DNA of 64,000 bases from Scandinavium sp036409475 (GTDB lineage Bacteria; Pseudomonadota; Gammaproteobacteria; Enterobacterales; Enterobacteriaceae), in the NCBI RefSeq assembly GCF_036409475.1, contig NZ_JAYRCK010000014.1:56138-120137 (forward strand), given 5' to 3'. A program made the position numbers and the translations under genes. The notes under the pieces are model-generated. The model was given only the letters and a program-made list of their open reading frames with translations. It did no database searches and was not told where the DNA came from. This document shows, piece by piece, positions 54,430 to 62,839 of the stretch (its first letter is position 1; each line of letters starts with the position of its first letter).

Positions 54430-55527
54430 ATGAAAATGAAGGGTAAAGCGTTGCTGGCAGGATGTATGGCCTTGGCATTCAGCACCATGGCACAGGCGGA
54501 TATTAAAGTTGCCGTTGTTGGCGCCATGTCCGGCCCGGTAGCGCAGTATGGCGATCAGGAGTTCACTGGGGCTGAACAGGCTGTTGCTGATATTAATGCT
54601 AAAGGCGGGATCAAAGGCGAAAAACTCACTATCGTAAAATATGACGATGCCTGCGACCCGAAACAAGCTGTAGCAGTGGCGAACAAAGTGGTTAACGATG
54701 GCATCAAGTACGTTATCGGCCACCTGTGCTCCTCTTCCACTCAGCCTGCGTCTGATATCTATGAAGACGAAGGTATTCTGATGATCACCCCAGCGGCAAC
54801 GGCACCAGAGCTGACCGCGCGTGGGTATAACCTGATCCTGCGCACCACCGGCCTCGATTCTGACCAGGGCCCAACCGCTGCAAAATATATTCTGAACACC
54901 GTGAAGCCAAAGCGCATCGCGATTGTGCACGACAAACAGCAGTACGGCGAAGGCCTGGCTCGCTCCGTCCAGGATGCGCTGAAAGGCAAAGCAAACGTGG
55001 TGTTCTTTGACGGCATCACCGCAGGCGAGAAAGATTTCTCCACGCTGGTGGCGCGCCTGAAGAAAGAAAATATCGACTTCGTTTACTACGGTGGCTACCA
55101 CCCTGAAATGGGCCAGATCCTGCGTCAGGCTCGTGCTGCCGGTCTGAAAACCCAGTTCATGGGCCCAGAAGGCGTGGCGAACGTGTCTCTGTCTAACATT
55201 GCAGGCGATTCTGCTGAAGGCCTGCTGGTGACTAAGCCGAAGAACTACGATCAGGTTCCTGCGAACAAACCAGTCGTGGATGCGATCAAGGCGAAGAAAC
55301 AAGATCCAAGCGGTGCATTCGTGTGGACCACCTATGCGGCACTGCAGTCCCTGTCTGCTGGTCTGAACCAGAGCGACGATCCGGCGAAAATTGCGGAATG
55401 GCTGAAAGCCAACAAAGTCGATACCGTAATGGGCCCGCTGACCTGGGATAAGAAAGGCGATCTGAAAGGCTTTGAGTTCGGCGTGTTTACCTGGCATGCG
55501 AACGGCACGGCGACTGACGCTAAATAA
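54430..55527 (+). CDS. livJ: Branched-chain amino acid ABC transporter binding protein LivJ
   Basis: Periplasmic binding protein for leucine, isoleucine and valine. The start at 54430 (MKMKGKALLAGCMALAFS) gives 365 residues (E. coli 367); an earlier in-frame ATG at 54415 lacks a ribosome site. The signal peptide ends MAQA before DIKVAVVGAMSGPVAQ. DDACDPKQAV and IGHLCSSSTQP hold the disulfide cysteines. The last seven codons are duplicated 1,380 bases downstream by the insertion that follows. Confidence 0.97.
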   Translation: MKMKGKALLAGCMALAFSTMAQADIKVAVVGAMSGPVAQYGDQEFTGAEQAVADINAKGGIKGEKLTIVKYDDACDPKQAVAVANKVVNDGIKYVIGHLCSSSTQPASDIYEDEGILMITPAATAPELTARGYNLILRTTGLDSDQGPTAAKYILNTVKPKRIAIVHDKQQYGEGLARSVQDALKGKANVVFFDGITAGEKDFSTLVARLKKENIDFVYYGGYHPEMGQILRQARAAGLKTQFMGPEGVANVSLSNIAGDSAEGLLVTKPKNYDQVPANKPVVDAIKAKKQDPSGAFVWTTYAALQSLSAGLNQSDDPAKIAEWLKANKVDTVMGPLTWDKKGDLKGFEFGVFTWHANGTATDAK

Positions 55528-55633
55528 ATGAAAGTGTAGTGTTGACCCCTCTCCCTAACCCTCTCCCACAGGGAGAGGGGACTGTTCAGAGCCGGTTTGG
55601 TTTTCTTCCTAACCTTTCGGAGAGGGCCGGAGA
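55504..55633. repeat. Direct repeat, copy A, flanking the inserted gene pair
   Basis: About 130 bases, beginning in the last seven livJ codons (GGCACGGCGACTGACGC) and running through the palindrome CCCCTCTCCCT/AGGGAGAGGGG (55546-55580) and GCCGGTTTGGTTTTC. Copy B is 1,380 bases downstream. The palindrome includes the uninterrupted IS110 target ACC-CT-CTCCC at 55558-55567. Confidence 0.93.
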
Positions 55634-55634
55634 G

Positions 55635-56051
55635 TCAGTAACGGATCAACTGATAAACGCCCTGAATAAATTCATGGATATAGGTTTGATCCATTCCGAT
55701 AGTGCCCTCAACATAAATATCAGAGTGAACTTCAGTTGATAGTTTGAATTTTAAATAATAGCGCTCGTCTGGCTGAATGTTTTTACCCACTGCCAGCGTA
55801 ATCATTCCGTCCATCGGGCTAAAGATGATTTCGTCTTCAATGTTATTGTCGCGGAGTTTTATTAATTGGGCATGGAATTCCTCAAGCTCACCGACATAAC
55901 AATCCCATTTGGTGTTCAGACTTATTCCTCTGGAACTGAACTCGACATACGAATTTAGCCATTCGTGATAAAACCCTTTTTCGGGTGTGTTGATCAGTTT
56001 CTCGTAAGGTGTTATTGCTAAAGTGATTTCATTATGAATAATCTGCAACAC
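55635..56051 (-). CDS. Putative immunity protein of the cassette
   Basis: 138 residues, acidic, no signal peptide or membrane span: MLQIIHNEITLAITPYEKL..., with ELEEFHAQLIKL and EDEIIFSPMDGMITLAVG, alternating strands and one helix. It starts 5 bases after the stop of the toxin-like gene, the order and spacing normal for toxin then immunity. Its base composition is clearly more AT-rich than livJ or panM. I do not recognise a named family; WapI-like immunity proteins of this size have a similar layout. The stop codon sits at the edge of direct repeat copy A. Confidence 0.6.
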   Translation of the reverse strand: MLQIIHNEITLAITPYEKLINTPEKGFYHEWLNSYVEFSSRGISLNTKWDCYVGELEEFHAQLIKLRDNNIEDEIIFSPMDGMITLAVGKNIQPDERYYLKFKLSTEVHSDIYVEGTIGMDQTYIHEFIQGVYQLIRY

Positions 56052-56056
56052 ATTAT

Positions 56057-56767
56057 TTACCTCAATGATTTGTATGCAAAATGTGTGATAGTCCAGGTTC
56101 TCTCATTGACAATAACTTCAAAAGTATAATCTTTATTCTCGTAGCTTTCTAAACTTTTATTAAACCTTGAGCGACGAATACCTATTTCATAGCGCATCGT
56201 TTTTAGGTCTGATTGACGAAGCCGGTCCGGCATTCTTCTTCCATAGCGAAGTGCCTTTTCTTGAAGGTAGACGGGGACGTATCTGGCGGGTTCTTTCATG
56301 TGTTCTGCAGCTTTGGGGGTGAATTTCAATGTTTCCGGAGACAATCCAAATTTGATTCTTCCCCGGAGAATATTCATGATGCTGTCTCCAAGTAAGGATT
56401 CAAACTCAATAAACAATCCTCGTTGAGTTAATGCCTTGAATGAGAACAAGCCAAATCGGAAAGCTTTATAGATTAAGGCTCCAGCAAAAATAAAATCTAA
56501 AGGGTCTAGCCACGGATGCTCTAACGGCAGTTCCATCCGTGTAACATACTGACCATTGTAATCATAAACATCATACAGGCCTGACAGATCATGATTGAGA
56601 TAACCTATGCACAATCCATTTTCTTCATCAATGATAGGGGAGTACGTCTCAGGGATGTTTTTTTCAGGTATGAGAGAAAAGAAAATGTCGTCGTTTAAGG
56701 GGGAAGTAAAATTATAATGTATTCCATAATGGTCATCATATAAAGTATCGTAAGTCATATTTTCCAT
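56057..56767 (-). CDS. Putative orphan polymorphic-toxin protein
   Basis: 236 residues. Residues about 1-85 are an acidic, aromatic-rich region (LSGLYDVYDYNGQYVTRMEL). Residues about 88-112 are hydrophobic (LDPLDFIFAGALIYKAFRF), like the short linker before toxin tips. Residues about 145-236 are a basic domain with FTPKAAEHM (149-157), RYVPV (162-166) and a C-terminal THFAY (228-232). These recall BECR-type RNase toxin domains of CDI/Rhs/T6SS effectors. It has its own ATG after TGGGA and in-frame stops upstream, so it is not a frameshifted larger protein. Low GC, flanked by direct repeats. Toxin assignment is inference. Confidence 0.6.
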   Translation of the reverse strand: MENMTYDTLYDDHYGIHYNFTSPLNDDIFFSLIPEKNIPETYSPIIDEENGLCIGYLNHDLSGLYDVYDYNGQYVTRMELPLEHPWLDPLDFIFAGALIYKAFRFGLFSFKALTQRGLFIEFESLLGDSIMNILRGRIKFGLSPETLKFTPKAAEHMKEPARYVPVYLQEKALRYGRRMPDRLRQSDLKTMRYEIGIRRSRFNKSLESYENKDYTFEVIVNERTWTITHFAYKSLR

Positions 56768-56883
56768 GAATAATTCCCATTGGTTAAATTAAATTTAGGT
56801 AAAAATAACTCTGGTGTTTGAAACCGGAAAGAGGAATACGTGCTTTATATTGGGGGGAACTGGCTATTTAAGGGCTGGGAATT

Positions 56884-57013
56884 GGCACGGCGACTGACGC
56901 TAAATAAATGAAAATTTAGTGTTGACCCCTCTCCCTAACCCTCTCCCACAGGGAGAGGGGACTGTTCGGAGCCGGTTTGGTTTTCTCCCTCTCCCTTTCG
57001 GGAGAGGGCCGGG
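56884..57013. repeat. Direct repeat, copy B, with livJ 3'-end remnant
   Basis: Nearly identical to 55504-55633 at an offset of exactly 1,380 bases. It carries the last seven codons and stop of livJ out of context, then the same palindrome (56926-56960) and an intact IS110 target (56938-56947). It differs at AAAATTTAG versus AAAGTGTAG and is longer at the right (CTCCCTTTCGGGAGAGGG). It ends 20 bases from the panM stop. Confidence 0.93.
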
Positions 57014-57032
57014 GAGAGGGGCGAGTTCAGGA

Positions 57033-57416
57033 CTAACGCTTCTCCCACCCATTCTCACGAGCAGTAAAGCCTAACGCCTGCATAAACCCATTCATCGCGC
57101 TTCTGTCTTCGACCCCGACATCCGCTATCCACCAGCTGGTTATCTCCGCATTATTACGCAGCACTTCTTCGACGAGATAGTGGCCCACGCCGCGTCGGCG
57201 TGTGATTTCGCGAATGCGCAGTGAATCCAGCGCACCCTGATCGCCTTTAATTGTCACTCGCACAGCGCCCAGCAGTCTTTCGTTAAAACGCGCTGCGTAA
57301 ATTCGGTGCTCTTCATCCATTTGCAGAGAAGCCGCACTGTATTCCGGCCAGATCTTGCCGAGATCGATAATGTCCTGTTCGCTGAGCGTTGTCAGCCTGA
57401 TGATCGTCAGTTTCAT
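57033..57416 (-). CDS. panM: PanD maturation/regulatory factor PanM (PanZ)
   Basis: GNAT-fold protein that binds acetyl-CoA and triggers self-cleavage of the aspartate decarboxylase proenzyme PanD, adjusting coenzyme A synthesis. 127 residues as in E. coli. The acetyl-CoA loop is RRRGVGHYLVEEV, and SWWIADVGVEDRSAMNGFM follows. It lies between livJ and livK on the opposite strand, as in E. coli. Confidence 0.95.
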   Translation of the reverse strand: MKLTIIRLTTLSEQDIIDLGKIWPEYSAASLQMDEEHRIYAARFNERLLGAVRVTIKGDQGALDSLRIREITRRRGVGHYLVEEVLRNNAEITSWWIADVGVEDRSAMNGFMQALGFTARENGWEKR

Positions 57417-57806
57417 GTGAAGCTATCCGTTAAAAAGTTTTCCCCGAGTTTATCGAATTTCTCGGTTCGCCGATTTCTATTTTTATGCTGAATGACAGGG
57501 GATTCGGTTCCTCCGTCATTCGCTAGCAGTGCAATGCGTTAGGGATCGAAAAACAGGCAGAATTTTAACCTGAAAGGTAGTGATTTATTCGGTCCTTTGT
57601 ACCCTTATTTTATGCTGAAAATGGCGGTTTTTTTTGTTTAACTCTACCTGAATACAGAATATTATCTTTGCTTAATCGACTGAAAAATAGAGATTTTAGT
57701 CAGGTTTTTGGCAAAAACATCGCTAAACCATTAAAGAGACTGGCAAAAATAGCGTTGTGCATTAAAAGTACAGAATGCTTTTTAACCAGATAAATACAAA
57801 TTTTTT
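57417..57806. other. AT-rich region between panM and the ERIC element
   Basis: 390 bases without a gene. It is rich in A and T runs (a T8 run near 57630) and holds the panM promoter on one side and the distal livK control region on the other. Regulation by Lrp is expected from E. coli, but I cannot place a site. Confidence 0.5.
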
Positions 57807-57926
57807 ACCCTAAATAATTCGAGTCACAGGAAGGCGGCAAGGGAGTGAGTCCCCAGGAGCTTACTTAAGTAAGTGACTGGGGTGAGGGAGTGCAGCCAAC
57901 GCACCTGTGGCTTGAAGAATGACGGG
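57807..57926. repeat. ERIC element upstream of livK
   Basis: Complete ERIC: GAGTCACAGGAAGGCGGCAA, the palindromic core GTGAGTCCCCAGGAGCTTAC and TTAAGTAAGTGACTGGGGTG, then CCAACGCACCTGTGGCTTGA. It ends 36 bases before the livK start, so it is likely transcribed as part of the livK leader. Confidence 0.95.
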
Positions 57927-57961
57927 GAAATACAAATTACATCACGAGCGGGGATGGAACG

Positions 57962-59071
57962 ATGAAACGGAATGCAAAAACACTGATTGCGGGCATGGTG
58001 GCACTGGCGATGTCGCATTCGGTATTGGCAAAAGACATTAAAGTCGCGGTGATTGGCGCGATGTCTGGCCCGGTCGCACAGTGGGGCGACATGGAATTTA
58101 ACGGCGCGCGTCAGGCTATCAAAGACATCAACGCCAACGGCGGCATCAAAGGCGACAAACTGGTTGCGGTGGAATATGACGATGCCTGTGACCCGAAACA
58201 GGCTGTCGCGGTGGCGAACAAAGTGGTTAACGATGGCATCAAATACGTTATCGGCCACCTGTGCTCCTCTTCGACTCAGCCCGCGTCTGACATCTATGAA
58301 GATGAAGGCATTCTGATGATCACCCCGGGCGCGACCAACCCAGAGCTGACCCAGCGTGGCTACCAGTACATCATGCGTACTGCGGGCCTGGACTCCTCTC
58401 AGGGGCCAACCGCGGCGAAATACATTCTGGATAAAGTGAAGCCACAGCGCATCGCAATCATTCATGACAAACAGCAGTATGGTGAAGGTCTGGCGCGTTC
58501 CGTTCAGGACAACCTGAAGAAAGCGGGTGCCAACGTCGTGTTCTTTGACGGCATCACTGCCGGTGAAAAAGACTTCTCCGCGCTGGTCGCTCGTCAGCAG
58601 AAAGAAAATATCGACTTCGTTTACTACGGTGGTTACTACCCTGAAATGGGTCAGATCCTGCGTCAGGCGCGTTCTGTTGGCCTGAAAACCCAATTCATGG
58701 GGCCAGAAGGTGTGGGTAACGCTTCGCTGTCCAACATCGCGGGCAAAGCGGGCGAGGGCATGCTGGTGACAATGCCTAAACGTTATGACCAGGATCCGGC
58801 CAACAAAGGTATTGTTGATGCGCTGAAAGCCGAGAAGAAAGATCCGAGCGGTCCTTACGTGTGGATCACCTATGCCGCCGTACAGTCTCTGGCGACCGCT
58901 ATGGATCGTACCGGCAGCGAAGATCCGCTGGCGTTAATTAAAGATTTGAAAGCTAACGGGGCTAAAACCGTGATTGGGCCGCTGAACTGGGATGAAAAAG
59001 GCGATCTGAAGGGATTTGAGTTTGGTGTCTTCCAATGGCATGCGGACGGCTCGTCCACCGTCGCCAAATAA
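57962..59071 (+). CDS. livK: Leucine-specific ABC transporter binding protein LivK
   Basis: Periplasmic leucine-binding protein, 369 residues as in E. coli. The signal peptide ends SVLA before KDIKVAVIGAMSGPVAQW. Very similar to LivJ in this window, including DDACDPKQAV and IGHLCSSSTQP. GGGATGG precedes the ATG. First gene of livKHMGF; its leader contains an ERIC element. Confidence 0.97.
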   Translation: MKRNAKTLIAGMVALAMSHSVLAKDIKVAVIGAMSGPVAQWGDMEFNGARQAIKDINANGGIKGDKLVAVEYDDACDPKQAVAVANKVVNDGIKYVIGHLCSSSTQPASDIYEDEGILMITPGATNPELTQRGYQYIMRTAGLDSSQGPTAAKYILDKVKPQRIAIIHDKQQYGEGLARSVQDNLKKAGANVVFFDGITAGEKDFSALVARQQKENIDFVYYGGYYPEMGQILRQARSVGLKTQFMGPEGVGNASLSNIAGKAGEGMLVTMPKRYDQDPANKGIVDALKAEKKDPSGPYVWITYAAVQSLATAMDRTGSEDPLALIKDLKANGAKTVIGPLNWDEKGDLKGFEFGVFQWHADGSSTVAK

Positions 59072-59080
59072 TAAGATCCC

Positions 59081-59103
59081 CCGCCCGCTAACCTGCCGGG
59101 CGG
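59081..59103 (+). repeat. Intercistronic hairpin livK-livH
   Basis: CCGCCCG (59081-59087) / CGGGCGG (59097-59103) in the 51-base gap, with no T run. Such a structure would stabilise livK mRNA and allow more binding protein than permease. Confidence 0.75.
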
Positions 59104-59122
59104 TTATAAGAAAGGTTACTTT

Positions 59123-60049
59123 ATGTCAGAGCAGTTCCTTTATTTTCTGCAGCAGATGTTTAACGGCGTGACGCTGGGAAGCACCTATGCACTGATCGCC
59201 ATCGGCTACACCATGGTGTACGGCATCATCGGGATGATCAACTTCGCCCACGGCGAGGTCTACATGATTGGCAGCTACGTGTCGTTCATGATCATCGCCG
59301 CACTGATGATGATGGGCATCGACACCAGCTGGCTGCTGGTCGCCGCCGGGTTTGTTGGCGCGATTGTGATTGCCAGCGCCTACGGCTGGAGTATTGAGCG
59401 CGTGGCCTATCGCCCGGTTCGCAGCTCCAAGCGTTTGATTGCGTTGATCTCCGCCATCGGCATGTCCATTTTCCTGCAAAACTACGTCAGCCTGACCGAA
59501 GGCTCGCGCGACATCGCGCTGCCGAGCTTGTTCAACGGCCAATGGATTGTGGGAGCCAGCGATAACTTCTCCGCCAGCATCACCACCATGCAGCTCGTTA
59601 TCTGGATTGTGACGTTTGTTGCGATGCTGGCGCTAACGCTGTTCATCCGTTATTCCCGCATGGGCCGTGCGTGCCGTGCGTGTGCGGAAGACCTGAAGAT
59701 GGCGAGCCTGCTCGGCATCAACACTGACCGCGTGATTGCGCTGACCTTTATGATTGGCGCGGCAATGGCGGCGGTGGCGGGCGTGCTGCTCGGTCAGTTC
59801 TACGGCGTAATCAACCCTTACATCGGCTTTATGGCCGGGATGAAAGCCTTTACCGCAGCGGTTCTTGGCGGCATCGGCAGTATTCCAGGTGCCATGATCG
59901 GCGGCCTGATTCTGGGCGTCGCTGAAGCACTTTCCTCTGCTTACCTGAGTACGGAGTACAAAGATGTGGTGTCGTTCGCGCTGCTGATCGTGGTGCTGCT
60001 GGTGATGCCGACCGGGATCCTGGGCCGTCCGGAGGTAGAGAAAGTATGA
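59123..60049 (+). CDS. livH: Branched-chain amino acid ABC transporter permease LivH
   Basis: Inner-membrane permease, 308 residues as in E. coli, about eight spans. GYTMVYGIIGMINFAHGEVY is the family signature near the N-terminus, and GGIGSIPGAMIGGLILG the conserved cytoplasmic loop near the C-terminus. Overlaps livM by 4 bases. Confidence 0.97.
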   Translation: MSEQFLYFLQQMFNGVTLGSTYALIAIGYTMVYGIIGMINFAHGEVYMIGSYVSFMIIAALMMMGIDTSWLLVAAGFVGAIVIASAYGWSIERVAYRPVRSSKRLIALISAIGMSIFLQNYVSLTEGSRDIALPSLFNGQWIVGASDNFSASITTMQLVIWIVTFVAMLALTLFIRYSRMGRACRACAEDLKMASLLGINTDRVIALTFMIGAAMAAVAGVLLGQFYGVINPYIGFMAGMKAFTAAVLGGIGSIPGAMIGGLILGVAEALSSAYLSTEYKDVVSFALLIVVLLVMPTGILGRPEVEKV

Positions 60050-61323
60050 AACCGATGCATTTTGCGATGGCGCTGCTCTCTGCCGCCATGTTCTTCGTGC
60101 TGGCGGCCGTTTTTATGGGCGTTCAGCTGGAACTGAGCGGCACTAAACTGGTGGTCGATACCGCCGCGGATATCCGCTGGCAGTGGATTTTTATCGGCAC
60201 CGCCGTGGTCTTCTTCTTCCAGATGCTGCGTCCTGCCTTTCAGAAGGGCATGAAAAGTCTCAGCGGGCCGAAGTTTGTTCTGCCTGCGATTGACGGGTCG
60301 ACCGTTAAACAAAAGCTGTTCCTGATTGCGCTGCTGGTTATCGCTGTGGCATGGCCGTTTATGGTGTCTCGCGGCACCATCGATATCGCCACGCTGACGA
60401 TGATCTACATCATTCTGGGTCTCGGCCTGAACGTTGTTGTGGGCTTGTCTGGCCTTCTGGTGCTGGGTTATGGCGGCTTCTATGCGATTGGCGCGTACAC
60501 CTTTGCGTTGCTGAACCATTATTACGGGCTCGGTTTCTGGACGTGTCTGCCGTTAGCCGGTTTGGTTTCTGCGGCCGCTGGTTTCCTGCTCGGCTTCCCG
60601 GTGTTACGCCTGCGCGGTGACTATCTGGCGATTGTGACCCTCGGCTTCGGGGAAATTGTGCGTATTCTGCTGCTCAACAACACCGAAATCACCGGTGGCC
60701 CGAACGGCATTAGCCAGATCCCGAAACCAACGCTGTTCGGCCTGGAGTTTAGCCGTACTGCGCGTGAAGGCGGTTGGGACACCTTCAGCAATTTCTTCCA
60801 CGTGAAATATGACCCCAACGACCGAGTGATTTTCCTCTACCTGGTTGCGTTGCTGCTGGTCGTGCTGACGCTGTTTGTGATCAACCGTCTGCTGCGCATG
60901 CCGCTGGGCCGTGCCTGGGAAGCGCTGCGTGAAGATGAAATTGCCTGCCGTTCTTTGGGCCTGAGCCCAACTCGCATCAAACTGACGGCCTTTACCATCA
61001 GCGCCGCGTTTGCAGGCTTCGCCGGAACGCTGTTCGCCGCACGTCAGGGCTTTGTCAGCCCGGAATCTTTCACCTTCGCCGAATCGGCGTTTGTGCTGGC
61101 GATAGTGGTGCTCGGCGGGATGGGCTCGCAGTTTGCGGTCATTCTGGCGGCCATTCTGCTGGTGGTTTCTCGCGAACTGATGCGTGATTTCAATGAATAC
61201 AGCATGTTGATGCTGGGTGCTCTGATGGTTCTGATGATGATCTGGCGTCCGCAAGGGCTGCTGCCGATGACCCGTCCGCATTTGAAACTGAAAAACGGAC
61301 AGACCAAAGGAGAGCAGGCATGA
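60046..61323 (+). CDS. livM: Branched-chain amino acid ABC transporter permease LivM
   Basis: Second permease, 425 residues as in E. coli, with an N-terminal extension of about 100 residues before the conserved core (GLNVVVGLSGLLVLGYGGFYA). The cytoplasmic coupling loop AFAGFAGTLFAARQGFVSPE and LGGMGSQFAVILAAILL follow. Overlaps livG by 4 bases. Confidence 0.97.
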   Translation: MKPMHFAMALLSAAMFFVLAAVFMGVQLELSGTKLVVDTAADIRWQWIFIGTAVVFFFQMLRPAFQKGMKSLSGPKFVLPAIDGSTVKQKLFLIALLVIAVAWPFMVSRGTIDIATLTMIYIILGLGLNVVVGLSGLLVLGYGGFYAIGAYTFALLNHYYGLGFWTCLPLAGLVSAAAGFLLGFPVLRLRGDYLAIVTLGFGEIVRILLLNNTEITGGPNGISQIPKPTLFGLEFSRTAREGGWDTFSNFFHVKYDPNDRVIFLYLVALLLVVLTLFVINRLLRMPLGRAWEALREDEIACRSLGLSPTRIKLTAFTISAAFAGFAGTLFAARQGFVSPESFTFAESAFVLAIVVLGGMGSQFAVILAAILLVVSRELMRDFNEYSMLMLGALMVLMMIWRPQGLLPMTRPHLKLKNGQTKGEQA

Positions 61324-62087
61324 GCCAGCCATTGTTATCTGTTAACGGCCTGATGATGCGCTTTGGCGGCCTGCTGGCGGTCAATAACGTCAATCTTGAA
61401 CTGCATCCTCAGGAAATCGTCTCGCTGATTGGCCCGAACGGCGCCGGGAAAACCACGGTGTTCAACTGCCTGACGGGGTTCTACAAACCGACGGGCGGCA
61501 GCATCATGCTGCGTGATAAGCATCTCGAAGGGATGCCGGGCCAGCAGATTGCCCAGATGGGCGTAGTGCGTACTTTCCAGCACGTGCGCCTGTTCCGTGA
61601 AATGACGGTAATTGAAAACCTGCTGGTGGCGCAACATCAGCAGCTGAAAACCGGCGTGTTCTCTGGCCTGCTGAAAACCCCGTCGTTCCGTAAAGCGCAA
61701 AGTGAAGCGCTGGACAGGGCCGCCACCTGGCTTGAACGTATTGGCCTGCTTCAGCATGCGAACCGCCAGGCGAGCAACCTGGCGTACGGTGACCAGCGTC
61801 GTCTGGAAATCGCTCGCTGCATGGTGACCCAGCCGGAAATCCTGATGCTGGATGAACCCGCAGCAGGGCTAAACCCGAAAGAGACCAAAGAGCTTGATGA
61901 ACTGATTGCCGAGCTGCGTAGCCATCACAACACCACCATCCTGTTGATTGAACATGACATGAAGCTGGTGATGGGGATTTCCGACCGCATCTATGTCGTG
62001 AATCAGGGCACGCCGCTGGCAAACGGCACGCCGGAAGAGATCCGCAACAACCCGGACGTGATCCGCGCATACCTTGGTGAGGCATAA
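61320..62087 (+). CDS. livG: Branched-chain amino acid ABC transporter ATPase LivG
   Basis: 255-residue ABC ATPase. Walker A GPNGAGKTT, the LivG-type signature LAYGDQRRLEIARCM, Walker B LMLDEPAAGLNP, H-loop IEHDMKLVM. One base separates it from livF. Confidence 0.98.
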   Translation: MSQPLLSVNGLMMRFGGLLAVNNVNLELHPQEIVSLIGPNGAGKTTVFNCLTGFYKPTGGSIMLRDKHLEGMPGQQIAQMGVVRTFQHVRLFREMTVIENLLVAQHQQLKTGVFSGLLKTPSFRKAQSEALDRAATWLERIGLLQHANRQASNLAYGDQRRLEIARCMVTQPEILMLDEPAAGLNPKETKELDELIAELRSHHNTTILLIEHDMKLVMGISDRIYVVNQGTPLANGTPEEIRNNPDVIRAYLGEA

Positions 62088-62088
62088 G

Positions 62089-62802
62089 ATGGAAAAAGTG
62101 ATGTTGTCTTTTGACAAGGTAAGTGCCCACTACGGCAAGATTCAGGCGCTGCACGATGTCAGCCTGCATATCAATCAGGGGGAAATCGTCACCCTGATTG
62201 GTGCCAACGGCGCGGGCAAAACCACGCTGCTCGGCACGCTGTGCGGCGACCCGCGAGCAAGCAGTGGCCGCGTGACCTTTGATGGCAAAGACATTACCGA
62301 CTGGCAGACCGCAAAAATCATGCGTGAAGCCGTGGCGATTGTGCCGGAAGGCCGTCGCGTTTTCTCCCGCATGACGGTGGAAGAAAACCTGGCGATGGGC
62401 GGTTTCTTTGCCGATCGCAGCCAGTATCAGGAACGCATCAAGTGGGTCTACGAGCTGTTCCCACGCCTGTGGGAGCGTCGTATTCAGCGTGCGGGGACGA
62501 TGTCCGGTGGTGAGCAACAGATGCTGGCAATTGGGCGCGCGCTGATGAGCCAACCACGTCTGTTACTGCTTGATGAACCGTCGCTGGGCCTGGCACCGAT
62601 CATCATTCAGCAGATTTTCGACACCATCGAACAGCTGCGCAAAGAAGGGATGACCATCTTCCTCGTCGAGCAGAACGCCAACCAGGCGCTGAAGCTTGCC
62701 GACCGCGGCTACGTGCTGGAAAACGGCCACGTGGTGCTGGAAGATACCGGCGATGCGCTGCTGGCTAACGAGGCTGTGCGTAGCGCTTATTTGGGCGGCT
62801 AG
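62089..62802 (+). CDS. livF: Branched-chain amino acid ABC transporter ATPase LivF
   Basis: 237 residues from the ATG at 62089 (MEKVMLSFDKVSAHYG), as in E. coli; an upstream ATG at 62074 lies inside livG. Walker A GANGAGKTT, signature MSGGEQQMLAIGRA, Walker B LLLDEPSLGLAP. Last gene of the operon. The 3' palindromic repeat that follows is split by the IS110 element. Confidence 0.98.
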   Translation: MEKVMLSFDKVSAHYGKIQALHDVSLHINQGEIVTLIGANGAGKTTLLGTLCGDPRASSGRVTFDGKDITDWQTAKIMREAVAIVPEGRRVFSRMTVEENLAMGGFFADRSQYQERIKWVYELFPRLWERRIQRAGTMSGGEQQMLAIGRALMSQPRLLLLDEPSLGLAPIIIQQIFDTIEQLRKEGMTIFLVEQNANQALKLADRGYVLENGHVVLEDTGDALLANEAVRSAYLGG

Positions 62803-62808
62803 CAAACA

Positions 62809-62825
62809 CCCCTCTCCCTAACCCT
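62809..62825. repeat. Left part of the interrupted CCCTCTCCC palindrome (copy C)
   Basis: ACCCCTCTCCCTAACC then core CT, the same sequence as in copies A and B. It stops where the IS110 element begins and resumes as CTCCC at 63996-64000 after the element. This marks the insertion point to within the two core bases. Confidence 0.9.
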
Positions 62826-62839
62826 TGTATGTTTAAAGT

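Noticed and set aside
56057..56767. Broken tip of a larger Rhs or CdiA gene
   Set aside because: The frame has its own start and ribosome site, and in-frame stops lie just upstream; no Rhs or haemagglutinin repeats are found nearby.
56884..56907. livJ pseudogene
   Set aside because: Only the last seven codons are present; it is part of the direct repeat, not a decayed gene copy.
55504..57013. Transposon or integron interpretation of the direct repeats
   Set aside because: No transposase, integrase, terminal inverted repeats or attC-like fold lies between them; the repeats contain livJ coding sequence, which points to recombination rather than transposition.
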